NCBI GenBank assembly: GCA_001275005.1 | Contig: JWZX01000081.1 | Location: 1-13,133, forward strand | DNA length: 13,133 bases | DNA from: Chrysochromulina tobinii | Taxonomy: Eukaryota; Haptophyta; Prymnesiales; Chrysochromulinaceae | Direction of reading: 5' to 3' | In this document: positions 1 to 8,397 of the stretch, in pieces | How the letters are laid out: the number at the start of each line of letters is the position of its first letter | How positions within the stretch are numbered: position 1 is the first letter of the stretch | Notes under the pieces: model-generated | The model's database searches: none | Told to the model about the DNA's origin: nothing | Seen by the model: the letters and a program-made list of their open reading frames with translations, nothing else | Program-made: the position numbers and the translations under genes

Positions 1-242
1 TGGCGCGCGGTGGCCATTGGTGACTGCGCGAGCGGATCTGCGCGAGATGTGGATGCGAGAGGATCTGCACGCTGGCTAGATCTGAAAGGTCGTCGTCAGG
101 CATCGCGACGACAGGCGCCGAGACCAGGAGGAGCCGAGGACCCAGGCGAGACACCAGGAACCAGCGGACCCCCATCGCGAGTGGCGATTTCCCCACAGCA
201 AAAAACGTGCGGGGTGGCGGACGATGCTGGCTTCTGAAGTAG

Positions 243-1960
243 ATGTCGACGCTAGTCTGCGGCCTGCGACCAACCGTTATAGTCTGCGTCGCGTGCGCCA
301 GTTCGTTCTCGGTGCTCCTCGGATACGACATTGGCATCATGTCTAGCGCAAAGCGCCTCATCGCCGACGATTTTTCGCTGGATGAGGGTCAGGTATCGGT
401 GCTCGTGGGGATCTTGAACATCGTGTCAGGCTTGGGCGGCGCACTTTCGGGCCGTCTCGCCGACTCGATGGGACGGCGCCCGACGGCGGCTTGCGCGTGC
501 ATCATCACGCTCGGAGGAGCCCTGCTCATGTCGATGGCGCCAGGCTACGGGGCCTTGCTTGCCGGGCGCACAATCACCGGGGTCGGGGTCGGCTTCTGCT
601 TCCACGTGGCGCCGCTCTACCTCGCCGAGATCTCACCCAAGGGCATCCGCGGCAAGCTCACCTCCTTCTTCGACCTGTTCATCAATGTGGGCATTCTCTT
701 AGGCTTCATCGTCGGGTGGGCTCTGACGCCCGCGGGCGGTCCGAGCATGGAAGTGCACCAGCGCGCGATCTCGGCGTGGCGCGTGATGCTTGGGCTGGGC
801 GCGCTGCCGCCGCTGCTCATCCTCCTCTCGCTCGGCTGGCTGCCCGAGAGTCCGCGCTTCCTCGTCGCCTCTGGCCGCGACGCTGAGGCGCGCGCCGTGC
901 TTCATCGGATCTATGCGGCGGACGAGGCGGAGCAGCTGATCGCATCGCTGGGGGAGGAGCGACGCCAAACGAAGCCGCTCTCGCTCTGTGCTGGGCTGCG
1001 CCGCGTCTTCCTGCCAGCGCGCGGCGCGCCAAGGGCGATGATCCTTGCTGGCATGGGCTGCGCCTTCTTCCAGCAAGCGACGGGCGTGGAGGCGGCCGTG
1101 TACTACACTCCCGAGACTCTCGAAGCGGCGGGGATCCATGACGAGAACATGCTGCAGCTGGCCACCGTGGGCGTGGGCGTCGTTAAGGTGGCTTTCATTG
1201 TGCTCGCCGCCTGCCTCATCGAGCGGGTCGGCCGAGTGCGCCTGCTCCTCGTGTCCACAGCCCTCATCGGGTTTGCACAGCTGCTGCTCGGACTCTCTTT
1301 CTCGATTGGCACCCGACAGGTGGGCCTCTGATGGCCTCTGATGGCCTCTGACGGCCTCCGACGGCCTCTGATGGCCTCTGATGGCCTCTGATGGCCTCTG
1401 ATGGCCTCTGATGGCCTCTGATGGCCTCTGACGGCCTCTGATGGCCTCTGATGGCCTCTGATGGCCTCTGACGACCTTCAATGGCCTCTGATGGCACTCG
1501 CCAGGTGGGTCTGGCACTGACGGGTCAGCTGCTCTTCATGGCAGCCTTCTCTATTGGGGCGGGCCCGTGCTCGATGCTCGTCGCGTCCGAGCTCTTCCCG
1601 CTCCAGGTACGCGGCTTTGCTCTCGGGGTGGCGACCCTGCTCAACCGCACCACCTCGGGCACCGTCGCCATCTCTTTCCTGTCCCTCTCGCGCGCGCTCA
1701 CGCCCGCAGGCGCGTATTTCCTCTTTGTGGGCCTCGCGGCGGTCGCGTTCGCTTTCATTCGCACGCTCGTGCCTGAGACCCAGGGCAAGAGCCTCGAGGA
1801 GATCGAGCGCGAGATGTCCGAGCGCTACACGGTCACCACCACCTTGCTCGGCGCGGGCAGGCGCAGCTCGTGCACGGAGCTCGCGTTGGCCGGCGGCAAC
1901 GCGGAGATAGACGCTCCTGGGAGCAGGGGAGACGCAGATCATCACCATGATCGTGTATAG
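243..1960 (+). CDS. MFS sugar/polyol transporter, two exons
   Basis: Predicted proton-coupled sugar or polyol transporter in a cellular membrane. Exons are 243-1319 and 1505-1960, giving 510 residues, normal for the family. Seen: LLGYDIG in the first membrane segment (about residues 25-31), the GRLADSMGRR loop signature (70-79), PESPRFL after helix 6 (201-207), the central QQATG with a following YYTP (277-290), a degenerate second loop signature ERVGRVR (327-333), and the C-terminal PETQGKSLEEIE (449-460). About twelve hydrophobic segments are readable. The pattern is closest to plant-type polyol transporters and myo-inositol/hexose carriers; substrate cannot be read. The ATG at 243 directly follows an in-frame TAG (240-242), so it is the first possible start unless an upstream exon joins at that AG. 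The unspliced frame stops at 1329-1331 inside the intron. The C-terminal tail after residue 470 is non-conserved and ends in a short His run. Confidence 0.93.
1320..1504 (+). other. Phase-0 GT-AG intron of the transporter gene (185 nt)
   Basis: The donor GTGGGC at 1320 follows ..CGACAG and the acceptor ..CGCCAG ends at 1504. Splicing joins ..SIGTRQ to VGLALTG.., restoring the expected helix 10 region. The length is not a multiple of three, and without splicing the frame hits TGA at 1329. The sequence around the donor (1308-1327) is almost repeated around the acceptor (1493-1512): 17 of 20 bases are the same, with CAGGTGGG in both. The interior is essentially all minisatellite. Confidence 0.88.
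1325..1495 (+). repeat. 10-bp minisatellite inside the intron, unit CTGATGGCCT
   Basis: About 17 tandem copies of a 10-base unit, mostly identical. Variants are CTGACGGCCT, CCGACGGCCT and one degenerate copy near 1471-1480. Each unit contains CTGAT or CTGAC, which resembles a branch-point core. Long open frames across it on the minus strand arise only because the unit lacks stops there. Confidence 0.95.
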
Positions 1961-1985
1961 GACGCGGCTCGTGTCATTTGAATGC

Positions 1986-2026
1986 ACCTCAAAAGGGAAT
2001 ACCTCAAAAGGGAACACCTCCAAAAC
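1986..2026 (+). repeat. 15-bp direct repeat downstream of the transporter
   Basis: Two nearly identical 15-base copies (acctcaaaagggaat, then the same ending in c) and a partial third copy starting at 2016. It lies 26 bases after the transporter stop, so it is probably in the 3' UTR or intergenic spacer. No function can be assigned. Confidence 0.85.
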
Positions 2027-2207
2027 TTATGATGATACGCCTTGTCCCCGTGTCCCGTGTGTGTCCCGGCTCCACACACCGGTGAGCCGCAGCCAGGCTT
2101 GAGAGTGGCTTGAGCAGAGTCTATTTTTACCGGTACGCCTTTCGGGTCTCTCGGCTTTCCGACGCGACCCCCTGTGCTGGGGAGCTTGAGCGCCGAGTTA
2201 CGTAACG

Positions 2208-3830
2208 ATGCAGGCCCTCTCGGCGCAGGTGAGCCGCATGGAGGCCGAACTGGCGACGCTCAAGCAGGTGCTTGCTCAGAAGCAGCAAGAGCGCAAGATG
2301 CAAAAGTCCGCTGCGGCCACCATGTCGAGCTCTTCCCGCCTCTCAGATGCCGCAGGCTCAAAGCTCGCCACCACGGCTTCGACGACGAGCGATGAGCGCG
2401 CATATCTCGCGTCAAAGCACGGCCGTTATAGCACGGGTGGCATTGGTCGGCGGCAGGGCTGTCCACTGCTCAATGAGTTGGCCGTGCCTCCGGAGAGCGA
2501 GCCGCTCTCTGACGTGGCCGAGTGGGAGCCGCGGGACAGAGAGCCGCTGGCGAAGAGCTCAAATTTCTACATGTACGTGCCGCCGCTGCAGACCGAGGCC
2601 GACCAGCATGCGCTGCGTCACGTGCTGCGCGCCAATCAGTTCCCTTCGGACCCGGCCGCTTGCAATCGGACTCTGGTGCTCGCGGACGACGCGATCACGG
2701 CAGGGCTCGGTTACTCGGCGCGGTTGATCGCCCTTGCGCTGCTGGTGGCTGTGCAGGAGCGACGCGTGCTCGTGATGCCCGAGCACCACACGCGCCGCTG
2801 GTGCGCGCGGCCACCCTACACGCTCGGCTGCTACTACGAGCCGATCACACACTGCCGAGCACCCGTCTTCGGTGTGAACGGCACCTTCCGTGGCCCCGGT
2901 GGACTGCCCATGCATCTACCCAAGTGGTCGACACGCGGCTCGTCGATGGGGTTGGCGCACCGGCGGTCGAACGCTACGGCCGCGCACGTGCGCATCGGTA
3001 CCGCCCAGGTACATAAGTCCACGTTCTGGTACAAATTCCACCCGCCGATCGCCCTCTTTGGCGCCACGCACGAGTTACTCTTCCGGCCGCGCCCGTGGGT
3101 GCTTGAGGCAGCGCGGTGCGTGATGGACCACGCCGGGCTGCGAGGCGGCAACTTTGCGGTAGTGCACGCGCGCTTCTCAGTCGAGAAGAAGAAGGAGCGC
3201 GGCGCGTCGCTGCCCCCGTTAAGTGCGTACCTGCCACTGACTCGAAGCGTGCTGGCGAGGGCGAACGCCTCGCGCGTCTTTTTGCAGACGTCCACGCCCA
3301 CAGCCGTGGAGCTCTTCGAGCGTTGGAGTGCGGAGCATGCATGGCGGCTGAGCTATACGGAGAATCCGCGCTCGACGCACGACATCTGGGTGGCGGGCTC
3401 TGGTCGGCGCAGTAATCACTCGGGAGAACGCACCTCTGTGGTGGCGCAGGCGGTCAACGCGTTCATCGCCTCAGAGTCTCGCCACTTTATCTCGCCGGCA
3501 TCGTCCATGTGGACATGGTTTGTTCGCGCGCTGATGGCGCGCCGCGTGAGCGATGCCTTCCAGGACTCGGGGGGCGAGATGTTCGAGTCTTGCGTGGCCG
3601 CGCTCGAGGCAGCGCTCGAGGCGGGACACCAGGATGGACACCAGGATGGCGGCGGCGGCGGCGGAGGAGGAGGAGGAGGAGGCGGTGGCGGCGGCGGAGG
3701 AGGAGGCGGTGGCGGCGCCGGCGGCGAGGGCGGCCACAACGGCCACAACGTGACGCTACAGGAGAAGAAGCGATGCAAGAAGGCCATCCCGAAGCTCATC
3801 GACATCCACCGCACGCCGCGCAGTAAGTAA
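2208..3830 (+). CDS. Putative GT23/O-fucosyltransferase-like glycosyltransferase
   Basis: A 540-residue protein. Residues 1-32 form a likely coiled coil (MxxLxxxVxxMxxEL pattern), followed by a Ser/Ala-rich linker to about 60. The core from about 115 to 445 resembles the GDP-fucose transferase fold: AGLGYSARLIALALLVAVQERRVLVM (165-190) matches the loop and first Rossmann helix region of FUT8/NodZ-like enzymes, then RPPYTLGCYYEPITHC, then FAVVHARFSVEKKKE (316-330), comparable to the VHVRRTD-type donor-binding segment, then RVFLQTSTP (356-364). Family assignment is by pattern memory, so a broader GT-B call is safer than naming the reaction. No signal anchor is visible at the N terminus, although such enzymes are usually type II Golgi proteins; an upstream exon may be missing. 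TGA at 2187-2189 closes the frame before ATG 2208. The C terminus is a 23-Gly tract and a basic tail. Confidence 0.72.
   Translation: MQALSAQVSRMEAELATLKQVLAQKQQERKMQKSAAATMSSSSRLSDAAGSKLATTASTTSDERAYLASKHGRYSTGGIGRRQGCPLLNELAVPPESEPLSDVAEWEPRDREPLAKSSNFYMYVPPLQTEADQHALRHVLRANQFPSDPAACNRTLVLADDAITAGLGYSARLIALALLVAVQERRVLVMPEHHTRRWCARPPYTLGCYYEPITHCRAPVFGVNGTFRGPGGLPMHLPKWSTRGSSMGLAHRRSNATAAHVRIGTAQVHKSTFWYKFHPPIALFGATHELLFRPRPWVLEAARCVMDHAGLRGGNFAVVHARFSVEKKKERGASLPPLSAYLPLTRSVLARANASRVFLQTSTPTAVELFERWSAEHAWRLSYTENPRSTHDIWVAGSGRRSNHSGERTSVVAQAVNAFIASESRHFISPASSMWTWFVRALMARRVSDAFQDSGGEMFESCVAALEAALEAGHQDGHQDGGGGGGGGGGGGGGGGGGGGGGGAGGEGGHNGHNVTLQEKKRCKKAIPKLIDIHRTPRSK
3648..3716 (+). repeat. 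GGN trinucleotide tract encoding 23 glycines
   Basis: GGC, GGA and GGT codons in an uninterrupted run (residues 481-503), directly after two copies of HQDG. The mixture of codons means it is not a pure microsatellite, which suggests either age or selection for Gly. The antisense frame reads poly-Pro and is treated as a shadow. Confidence 0.9.
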
Positions 3831-4230
3831 AGAAGTAAAACACGGCTGACGGCAGCGCACACATCGCGAGGAGGGTACTATACCCAGGATACAAAGCGTG
3901 CGTGGAGCGTGGAACGTGGTCACCGCGCGCCGAGAGGCGAGTTGGCGGTCGTGGGGGCGGCCTGCGCTCGTGAGATGGTGAATGACCCATCAGTATCAGC
4001 GCGTTTGGCTTTAGCCTTTACGTTAGGAAATTCAAGGTCAGTTAACAGTACGCGGCGTGTGCTGCATTTGATTGCGCCCTCTTGCAGCCAATGTCCACGA
4101 TTGTGGTTTGTGCGGTATGTGTAATCTAAACTCGCTGAACGCGCCTATCAATCCTGTTAAAATCGCTGGCACGTTCTTGACAGTGAGCGAACTCAAAAAA
4201 ATTGCACATTGACGAACCCGGGGTGCATCG
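3831..4230 (+). other. Intergenic spacer, no gene seen
   Basis: This 400-base stretch separates the glycosyltransferase and kelch genes. It holds one short perfect inverted repeat, GGGTA-cta-TACCC (3873-3885), and becomes more AT-rich from about 4000, as might suit a promoter for the kelch gene. No convincing ORF, tRNA or family match is seen. Confidence 0.6.
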
Positions 4231-5632
4231 ATGTCCGTCCAGCGAAGAAATCCATGCCCTCGTAGCCGCATGACCTCACTGCGGGCGGCCACCATCATGG
4301 ATGACGACCTGCTCGCACTCATTCTTGAGCACGTCATCGTGCGCCGCCTGTCCAAGACTGCTGCCGTGTGCAAGGCCTGGCGTGAAAGGTCAATACAAGT
4401 CTTCCGCGCGTGGAGGTGCGCGCCGAGCCTGTACCTCGTCGGAGGCTGCGGCGATGGCGCGCACCCCGCATGCGCACAGGCGCGCCAAACGGTGCTGCGG
4501 TACGATGTTCGCGGCGACGACTGGGTTCAGTGCGCAGGGCTGCACAAGGCGCGCGATCACCACGCCCTGGTCAGCTGCAATGGCAAGCTCTACGCGCTCG
4601 GCGGATGGAGCGGCGCTCGAAACCGCTCGTCGTGCGAACGCTACTGCCCGGTAAAGGACGAGTGGACGCTGCTCTCGCGCCAGCGACTGCGTATCGCGCG
4701 ATCGGGCCACGGCGCGGCCGTGAGCGATGGTCACATCTTCGCGCTCGCGGGATGGGGCGGCCCGCACGCTGGGTTCCTCGCTAGCATCGAATGCATCCGT
4801 GTGGCGGAGGCAGGCAGCAGCGGCAGCGGCAGCGGGAGTAGCAGCGATGCATCTTCGTCAGGCAGCACCACCAGCTGCACCCTCACCAGCGGCTTCGTGA
4901 GCGACAGCGGCGACGCGCCGCCGTGTGTCGCTCTACCCGGCTGGACGATGGCCGCGGCGCCGCTGCACCTGGCACGCCATTGCCCGGCGACCGCCACGCT
5001 GGGCCATTATCTGTACGTCGTAGGCGGCTCGGGGACCGATCCAGAGGACGCGAGCCAAGGCGCGCAGCCGACGGCTTCCGTCGAACGCCTCGACACGAGG
5101 GCGCTGTGTGCGGGCTGGCGGCAGGACATTGCGGCGATGCAGGTGCCCCCTGCCGTCTAATTGCCTCCTCATGATCTCTGATTGCCTCCCTCATCAGTTG
5201 CCGCCGCCCGACTCGCACCACCCCATTCCTGGCCCTTTAAGCCCCACCTTCACCCCGCCTACCGCTCCCCTTACCCACCCCGCCCATTACGGCGCCATTT
5301 CATACCGTTAGGTGCCGCGCTACCGTCACGCAATGGCGATCCTCGGAGGTCAGCTTTTCGCGACAGGTGGCCAGACGCCGGATGGGCGCGCGACCGCATC
5401 CGTCGAGCGCTACGATCCAGTCAGTGAGACGTGGCACTACGTCACGCCCATGCGCCGTCCGCGCTTCTCGCACGCGTGCGCAGCCCACGGCGGCAAGCTC
5501 TATGTCGTCGGAGGCTTCGCCGGCGGCGAGTGGCTCACAGCCACCGAACGGTATGATCCGAAGACGGGCCAGTGGGAGAGCCTGCACGACCTCGCCGTGG
5601 CCGCCTCGGCGCCGGGGCTCGCCGAATGCTAG
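4231..5632 (+). CDS. F-box/kelch-repeat protein, two exons
   Basis: Exons are 4231-5142 and 5312-5632, giving 410 residues. Residues 23-57 look like an F-box (DDLLALILEHVIVRRLSKTAAVCKAW), which would recruit SKP1 and a cullin ubiquitin ligase. The rest is a kelch beta-propeller: GG doublets with downstream Y/W pairs at about 66-98, 109-145, 158-190, 249-297, 306-345 and 354-392 (for example LYALGGW, FATGGQ, LYVVGGF; ASVERYDPVSETWHYV, ATERYDPKTGQWESL). The propeller would bind the substrate. A Ser/Gly-rich insertion (195-215) and linker to 236 interrupt the third blade, probably as a surface loop. The last strand after 395 stops early (LAEC), so the final blade is short or closed by the first strand. 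Met 14 and Met 23 are alternative starts; I kept the first ATG. Substrate unknown. Confidence 0.9.
5143..5311 (+). other. Phase-0 GT-AG intron of the kelch gene (169 nt)
   Basis: Donor GTGCCC follows ..GATGCAG (exon ends 5142); the acceptor is ..ATACCGTTAG (5310-5311). Splicing joins ..DIAAMQ to VPRYRHAMAI, completing a kelch blade; unspliced, the frame stops at 5158-5160. The interior is pyrimidine-rich with several CCCC runs. AGGTGCC is present at both the donor and the acceptor junction. Confidence 0.88.
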
Positions 5633-6041
5633 CATTCGATTTCGACCTCCGGAGGTCGACGCATGCGCGCGCCAGGCGCCGCGAGGCGGGTCGCGGGTCG
5701 ACGAATAGGCAATAGCCCGGCCACATGCCGCGATCGATATCCAATCATACCGATATCCGGCACGCTCCTAGGCACGCGGCAGCTAGTAGAATCATTTAGC
5801 ACAAATTAGCACAGCGTGACTCAAGCAGCTATGTTCCAGGCCACGTGTGACACTTAACGTTTCGAGGTAGTTAAATGCAGAGACTTTGCACACAAGACAG
5901 CGTGCGTGTGCGCATAGACGATACTAGACGCGGCTCGGGCACTATTACCATGGGATACTTTAAGGTGTGGGCGGGGACTGGGTTTCCACGTCTGACTCTA
6001 CGTTTCCTCGCGTGCGTGCGGCCTAGAGTGCGGCGCAGCAC
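5633..6041 (+). other. Spacer between convergent genes, with a perfect palindrome
   Basis: This 409-base region lies between the 3' ends of the kelch gene (+) and the CFAP141-like gene (-). It contains the palindrome at 5642-5659 and two close copies of TTAGCACA near 5797-5813. I see no supported gene in it. It should carry both 3' UTRs and 3' end signals. Confidence 0.6.
5642..5659. other. 18-bp perfect palindrome just after the kelch stop
   Basis: TCGACCTCCGGAGGTCGA is fully self-complementary. As RNA it could fold to a 7-bp stem with a CCGG loop, nine bases after the stop codon. It could affect 3' end formation or be chance in GC-rich DNA. Confidence 0.5.
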
Positions 6042-6377
6042 TCATCGATCCTTGCAAAAGGCTTTGCCCATCGCATTGAGCTGTTGCTCGAAGATCGCCG
6101 CCTCATACGCAAGGAACTCCTTCATCCGGGTTTTGCGCTCGATGAGCAGCACCGCTTGCGCCTGCTGCATCTCCTGCGAAATCGTCTTGATCTCCTGCAG
6201 CTGCTTCTGGGTGATGTCTGTCCGCATCTTTGAGGTGGCCCACTCGGCCGCGAGCATCGCGTGCGACCGCTCCTTCATCCCCTCGATGCGGTCGCTCAGC
6301 GTCTGCGGGCAAAGGGCAGTGGGCAAAGAGTGAGCATGGTCGTTGTTGCCCTTCGGCAGGATCCCGCCGAGGCTCAT
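6042..6377 (-). CDS. CFAP141: CFAP141-like ciliary microtubule inner protein
   Basis: A 111-residue, mostly helical protein read from ATG at 6377-6375. The C-terminal half has the charged, alternating pattern of the small DUF4558/CFAP141 family: ITQKQLQEIKTISQEMQQA (about 55-73), then FLAYEAAIFEQQLNAMGKAF (88-107), ending within four residues. The terminal LNxMGKAF block is the most diagnostic part as I remember the animal proteins, which are about 100 residues long. CFAP141 sits inside axonemal doublet microtubules, so the gene implies a motile flagellum. The N-terminal third (MSLGGILPKG...) is not clearly conserved and contains an acceptor-like CCCGCAG just before ACGCTGAGC, so an alternative first exon is possible. 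It is convergent with the kelch gene and divergent from the OTU gene. Confidence 0.75.
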   Translation of the reverse strand: MSLGGILPKGNNDHAHSLPTALCPQTLSDRIEGMKERSHAMLAAEWATSKMRTDITQKQLQEIKTISQEMQQAQAVLLIERKTRMKEFLAYEAAIFEQQLNAMGKAFCKDR

Positions 6378-6651
6378 CGCGCGGTGGTAAATTCGCGAGG
6401 GCTGTGATATCGCACCTGCTCCATCTCAACCCGCCGCCGCACATTCAACGGCGCAACACTCATTGCCTCTGAGCGCGGGCAAGTCGGTGAGCCAGAGCGC
6501 CGCTTGACCACAACAGCCCAAGAAGAGGGAGGTGCTCGGCGCGACGCGTTCCGAAGCTCATGCGTGCGTGCGTGCGTGCGGGGCTTGTGTGGCGGGGAAA
6601 GCCTGGCGGAGGTTACGATTGTCGCCGACCCAAAACTTCATCGTGAAACCG
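6378..6651. promoter_or_regulatory. Candidate bidirectional promoter region
   Basis: This 274-base interval lies between the divergent starts of the CFAP141-like gene (-) and the OTU gene (+), so both promoters must be here if the starts are right. I see no clear TATA box or other core motif. The OTU reading frame is open upstream to about 6532, so part of this could be coding if a different first exon exists. The call is positional only. Confidence 0.35.
6561..6580 (+). repeat. Five tandem TGCG units
   Basis: A simple tetranucleotide repeat (TGCG x5) in the presumed 5' UTR of the OTU gene, about 70 bases before its chosen ATG. Such tracts vary easily in length. Confidence 0.9.
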
Positions 6652-7368
6652 ATGTCTTCGTCGCCATCGAATCGCCGATTGAACGATAGGAAGATCATGA
6701 CAGGGAAGCGAAGGAGGCTCCGCCCTTCCGTCGTGCCTCCACTGCCCTCGGAGCTCCCGCTGTGCCAGTGGGCCGCCGCGCATCTCCCGACTGCCACAAA
6801 GTCGGAACCTTCGAGTGACGAGACTTCGAGCTCTCCTTCTCCGACATCGACTTCGAGCAGCACTGCGGATGAGGCCGAGAAGCGCCAGCCGTTTCTCCAG
6901 CGCGCACTGCAGGCCGGCCGCAACCTTGTAGCCGAAATCGTGGGTAAGCGTCCATCCTCCGATATCACCTTGAAGAAGAAGAAGAAGAAGAGGAGGAAAA
7001 AGAGCCACGAGCTGCCGCAGGCCAATGACAGCAGCCGGGATGCTCTCGCACTATTGGCTCCACAGCCGGGATGCTCTAAGTGCAGATCCACGGGCTGTTC
7101 GCGATGCCGTGCGCTCGCATTCATCGGACCGGCGGCCGCGCCCAGTTCGGATGGTGCCAAGCGGCTGGCCGCCTCACCGGCAGTGTCGCAGGCTCCGCCG
7201 ACCAAACGCGCAAAGCTCTCTCAGGCGCCGACGCCTGCAGCATCGCCTCGCACGTGTGCGCCGAAGGCTGAAGCATCGGAGCGTAGCTCCATGGCCGCGG
7301 TAACTTCTCCAAGCAAGGCCGCTGCCATGGCCAGCAAGGCCACAGACACCGCAGCAGCAGCAGACACC

Positions 7369-7427
<59 letters not shown>

Positions 7428-8397
7428 GGGAGGCAAGGCGATCGCCGCTGGCGCCAAAGCCCCTGCCACTGCCGGCACGGTGTCGTCCGCGTCGCCGCGA
7501 CCAGCGTCCGCGCTCCGACCGGTGCGCTGCGACCGATGCGACGGCCAGCACGCGAGCGCTCTGTGCCCTCACTTCAAAAAGGCGCGCGACTCGCACCCCG
7601 ACGCGCAGCCCGGCCGGATGCTGAAGGGGCTCGGGAGGTCGAGCGGGCCGCCGCTGCTGCTCCGTAATGGGACGGTCCGGCCGCAGCCGCCGGATGGCTC
7701 GTGCCTCTTCCACAGCCTGCGCTTTGGGCTCAGTCGCATCGCGGCCGCACGCAATGTGCCCAATGTGCCCACGAGCACGCATGGGCTGAGATCGCATCTC
7801 GCGCGCTGGGTGGGCGCGCATGCGTCGCTCCGGCTCGCGGACACGCCGCTCTCGTCGTGGGTGCAGTGGGACAGCGGGCTGTCGACTAAGGCGTACGCCG
7901 ACCGAATGGGACGCTCTGGCTGGGGAGGTGGCATCGAGATCGCGGCGTGCTCGCACTCGTTTGCGGTCAACGTGTGGGTCTACGAGAAGCGACGCGGCAA
8001 CGGCGGCTTCGAGCGCATCTCGACGTTTGATGCGCCCAAGACGGCGTCGGGCTCGAGTGCGGCGGGTGCCGTCTCCCCACACGGTCTCGAGCGTACAGTG
8101 CACGTACTCTACAAAGGAGGCTGCCACTATGACGCGCTCCTCCCAGACGACGGCGAGCTCGCCGCTTTCCTTGCCGCGAGCCCGCGCCAGCACGCCGGCG
8201 CGGGCTCAGGCGGGTGCGCGCAGTCAGCGTCGCCAGCGATGGCGCCGAGCAGCGCACGCCAAAACCATGCGAGCGGCAGCGGCAAGGGCGCAGCGGCAGG
8301 AGGAAAGGGCGGCAAGGGCTCCCCAACTGGCTCACCGCGATGGGGCGGCGCGCGCGGCGGCAATCGGTTTGGGAAGGTGCCTTGGCATAGGCGTTGA
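6652..8397 (+). CDS. OTU-domain cysteine peptidase with Cys-rich motifs
   Basis: A 581-residue protein from the first in-frame ATG (6652); Met 16 (6697) is an alternative. The OTU fold is at about 340-500. PPDGSCLFHSL carries the catalytic Cys at 351 with the preceding Asp 348; WGGGIEIAACSHSF (about 424-437) is the central strand and helix; and GGCHYDAL places the catalytic His at 492. OTU enzymes remove ubiquitin or similar modifiers. Before the domain are a basic run (108-117, KKKKKKRRKK; likely nuclear localisation), a CSKCRSTGCSRC cluster (141-152), the 19-Ala tract (240-258), and CDRCDGQHASALCPHF (293-308), which looks like a zinc knuckle of CxxCxxxHxxxxC form. The C-terminal 75 residues are Gly/Ser/Lys-rich. 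The catalytic residues look intact; the substrate is unknown. Confidence 0.85.
7351..7425 (+). repeat. GCA microsatellite encoding poly-Ala
   Basis: Four GCA codons, GAC ACC, then 19 uninterrupted GCA codons (7369-7425). Because every codon is GCA this is a true trinucleotide microsatellite, probably length-variable. It is read as Ala in the OTU frame; the Gln and Ser readings belong to other frames. Confidence 0.93.

Noticed and set aside
10-237. 75-residue ORF at the window start
   Set aside because: It would start at GTG, has no recognisable features and has the low-quality composition of GC-rich noncoding DNA.
699-1517. 272-residue minus-strand ORF through the 10-bp repeat
   Set aside because: It lies antisense to a clearly conserved transporter, and its N-terminal third is only the minisatellite read as a decapeptide repeat.
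3416-3862. 148-residue minus-strand ORF with poly-Pro
   Set aside because: Shadow of the Gly codon tract of the glycosyltransferase, with no conserved features.
6321-6368. GC-AG intron inside the CFAP141-like gene
   Set aside because: The acceptor-like CCCGCAG is attractive, but removing the 47 bases would shift the frame of the conserved C-terminal part.
6532-6651. Longer N terminus for the OTU protein
   Set aside because: The frame is open, but the apparent start is GTG and the region includes a TGCG microsatellite; the first ATG is at 6652.
7174-8193. 339-residue minus-strand ORF with poly-Cys
   Set aside because: Antisense to the OTU gene, whose frame carries conserved catalytic motifs; the Cys run is the reverse reading of the GCA tract.
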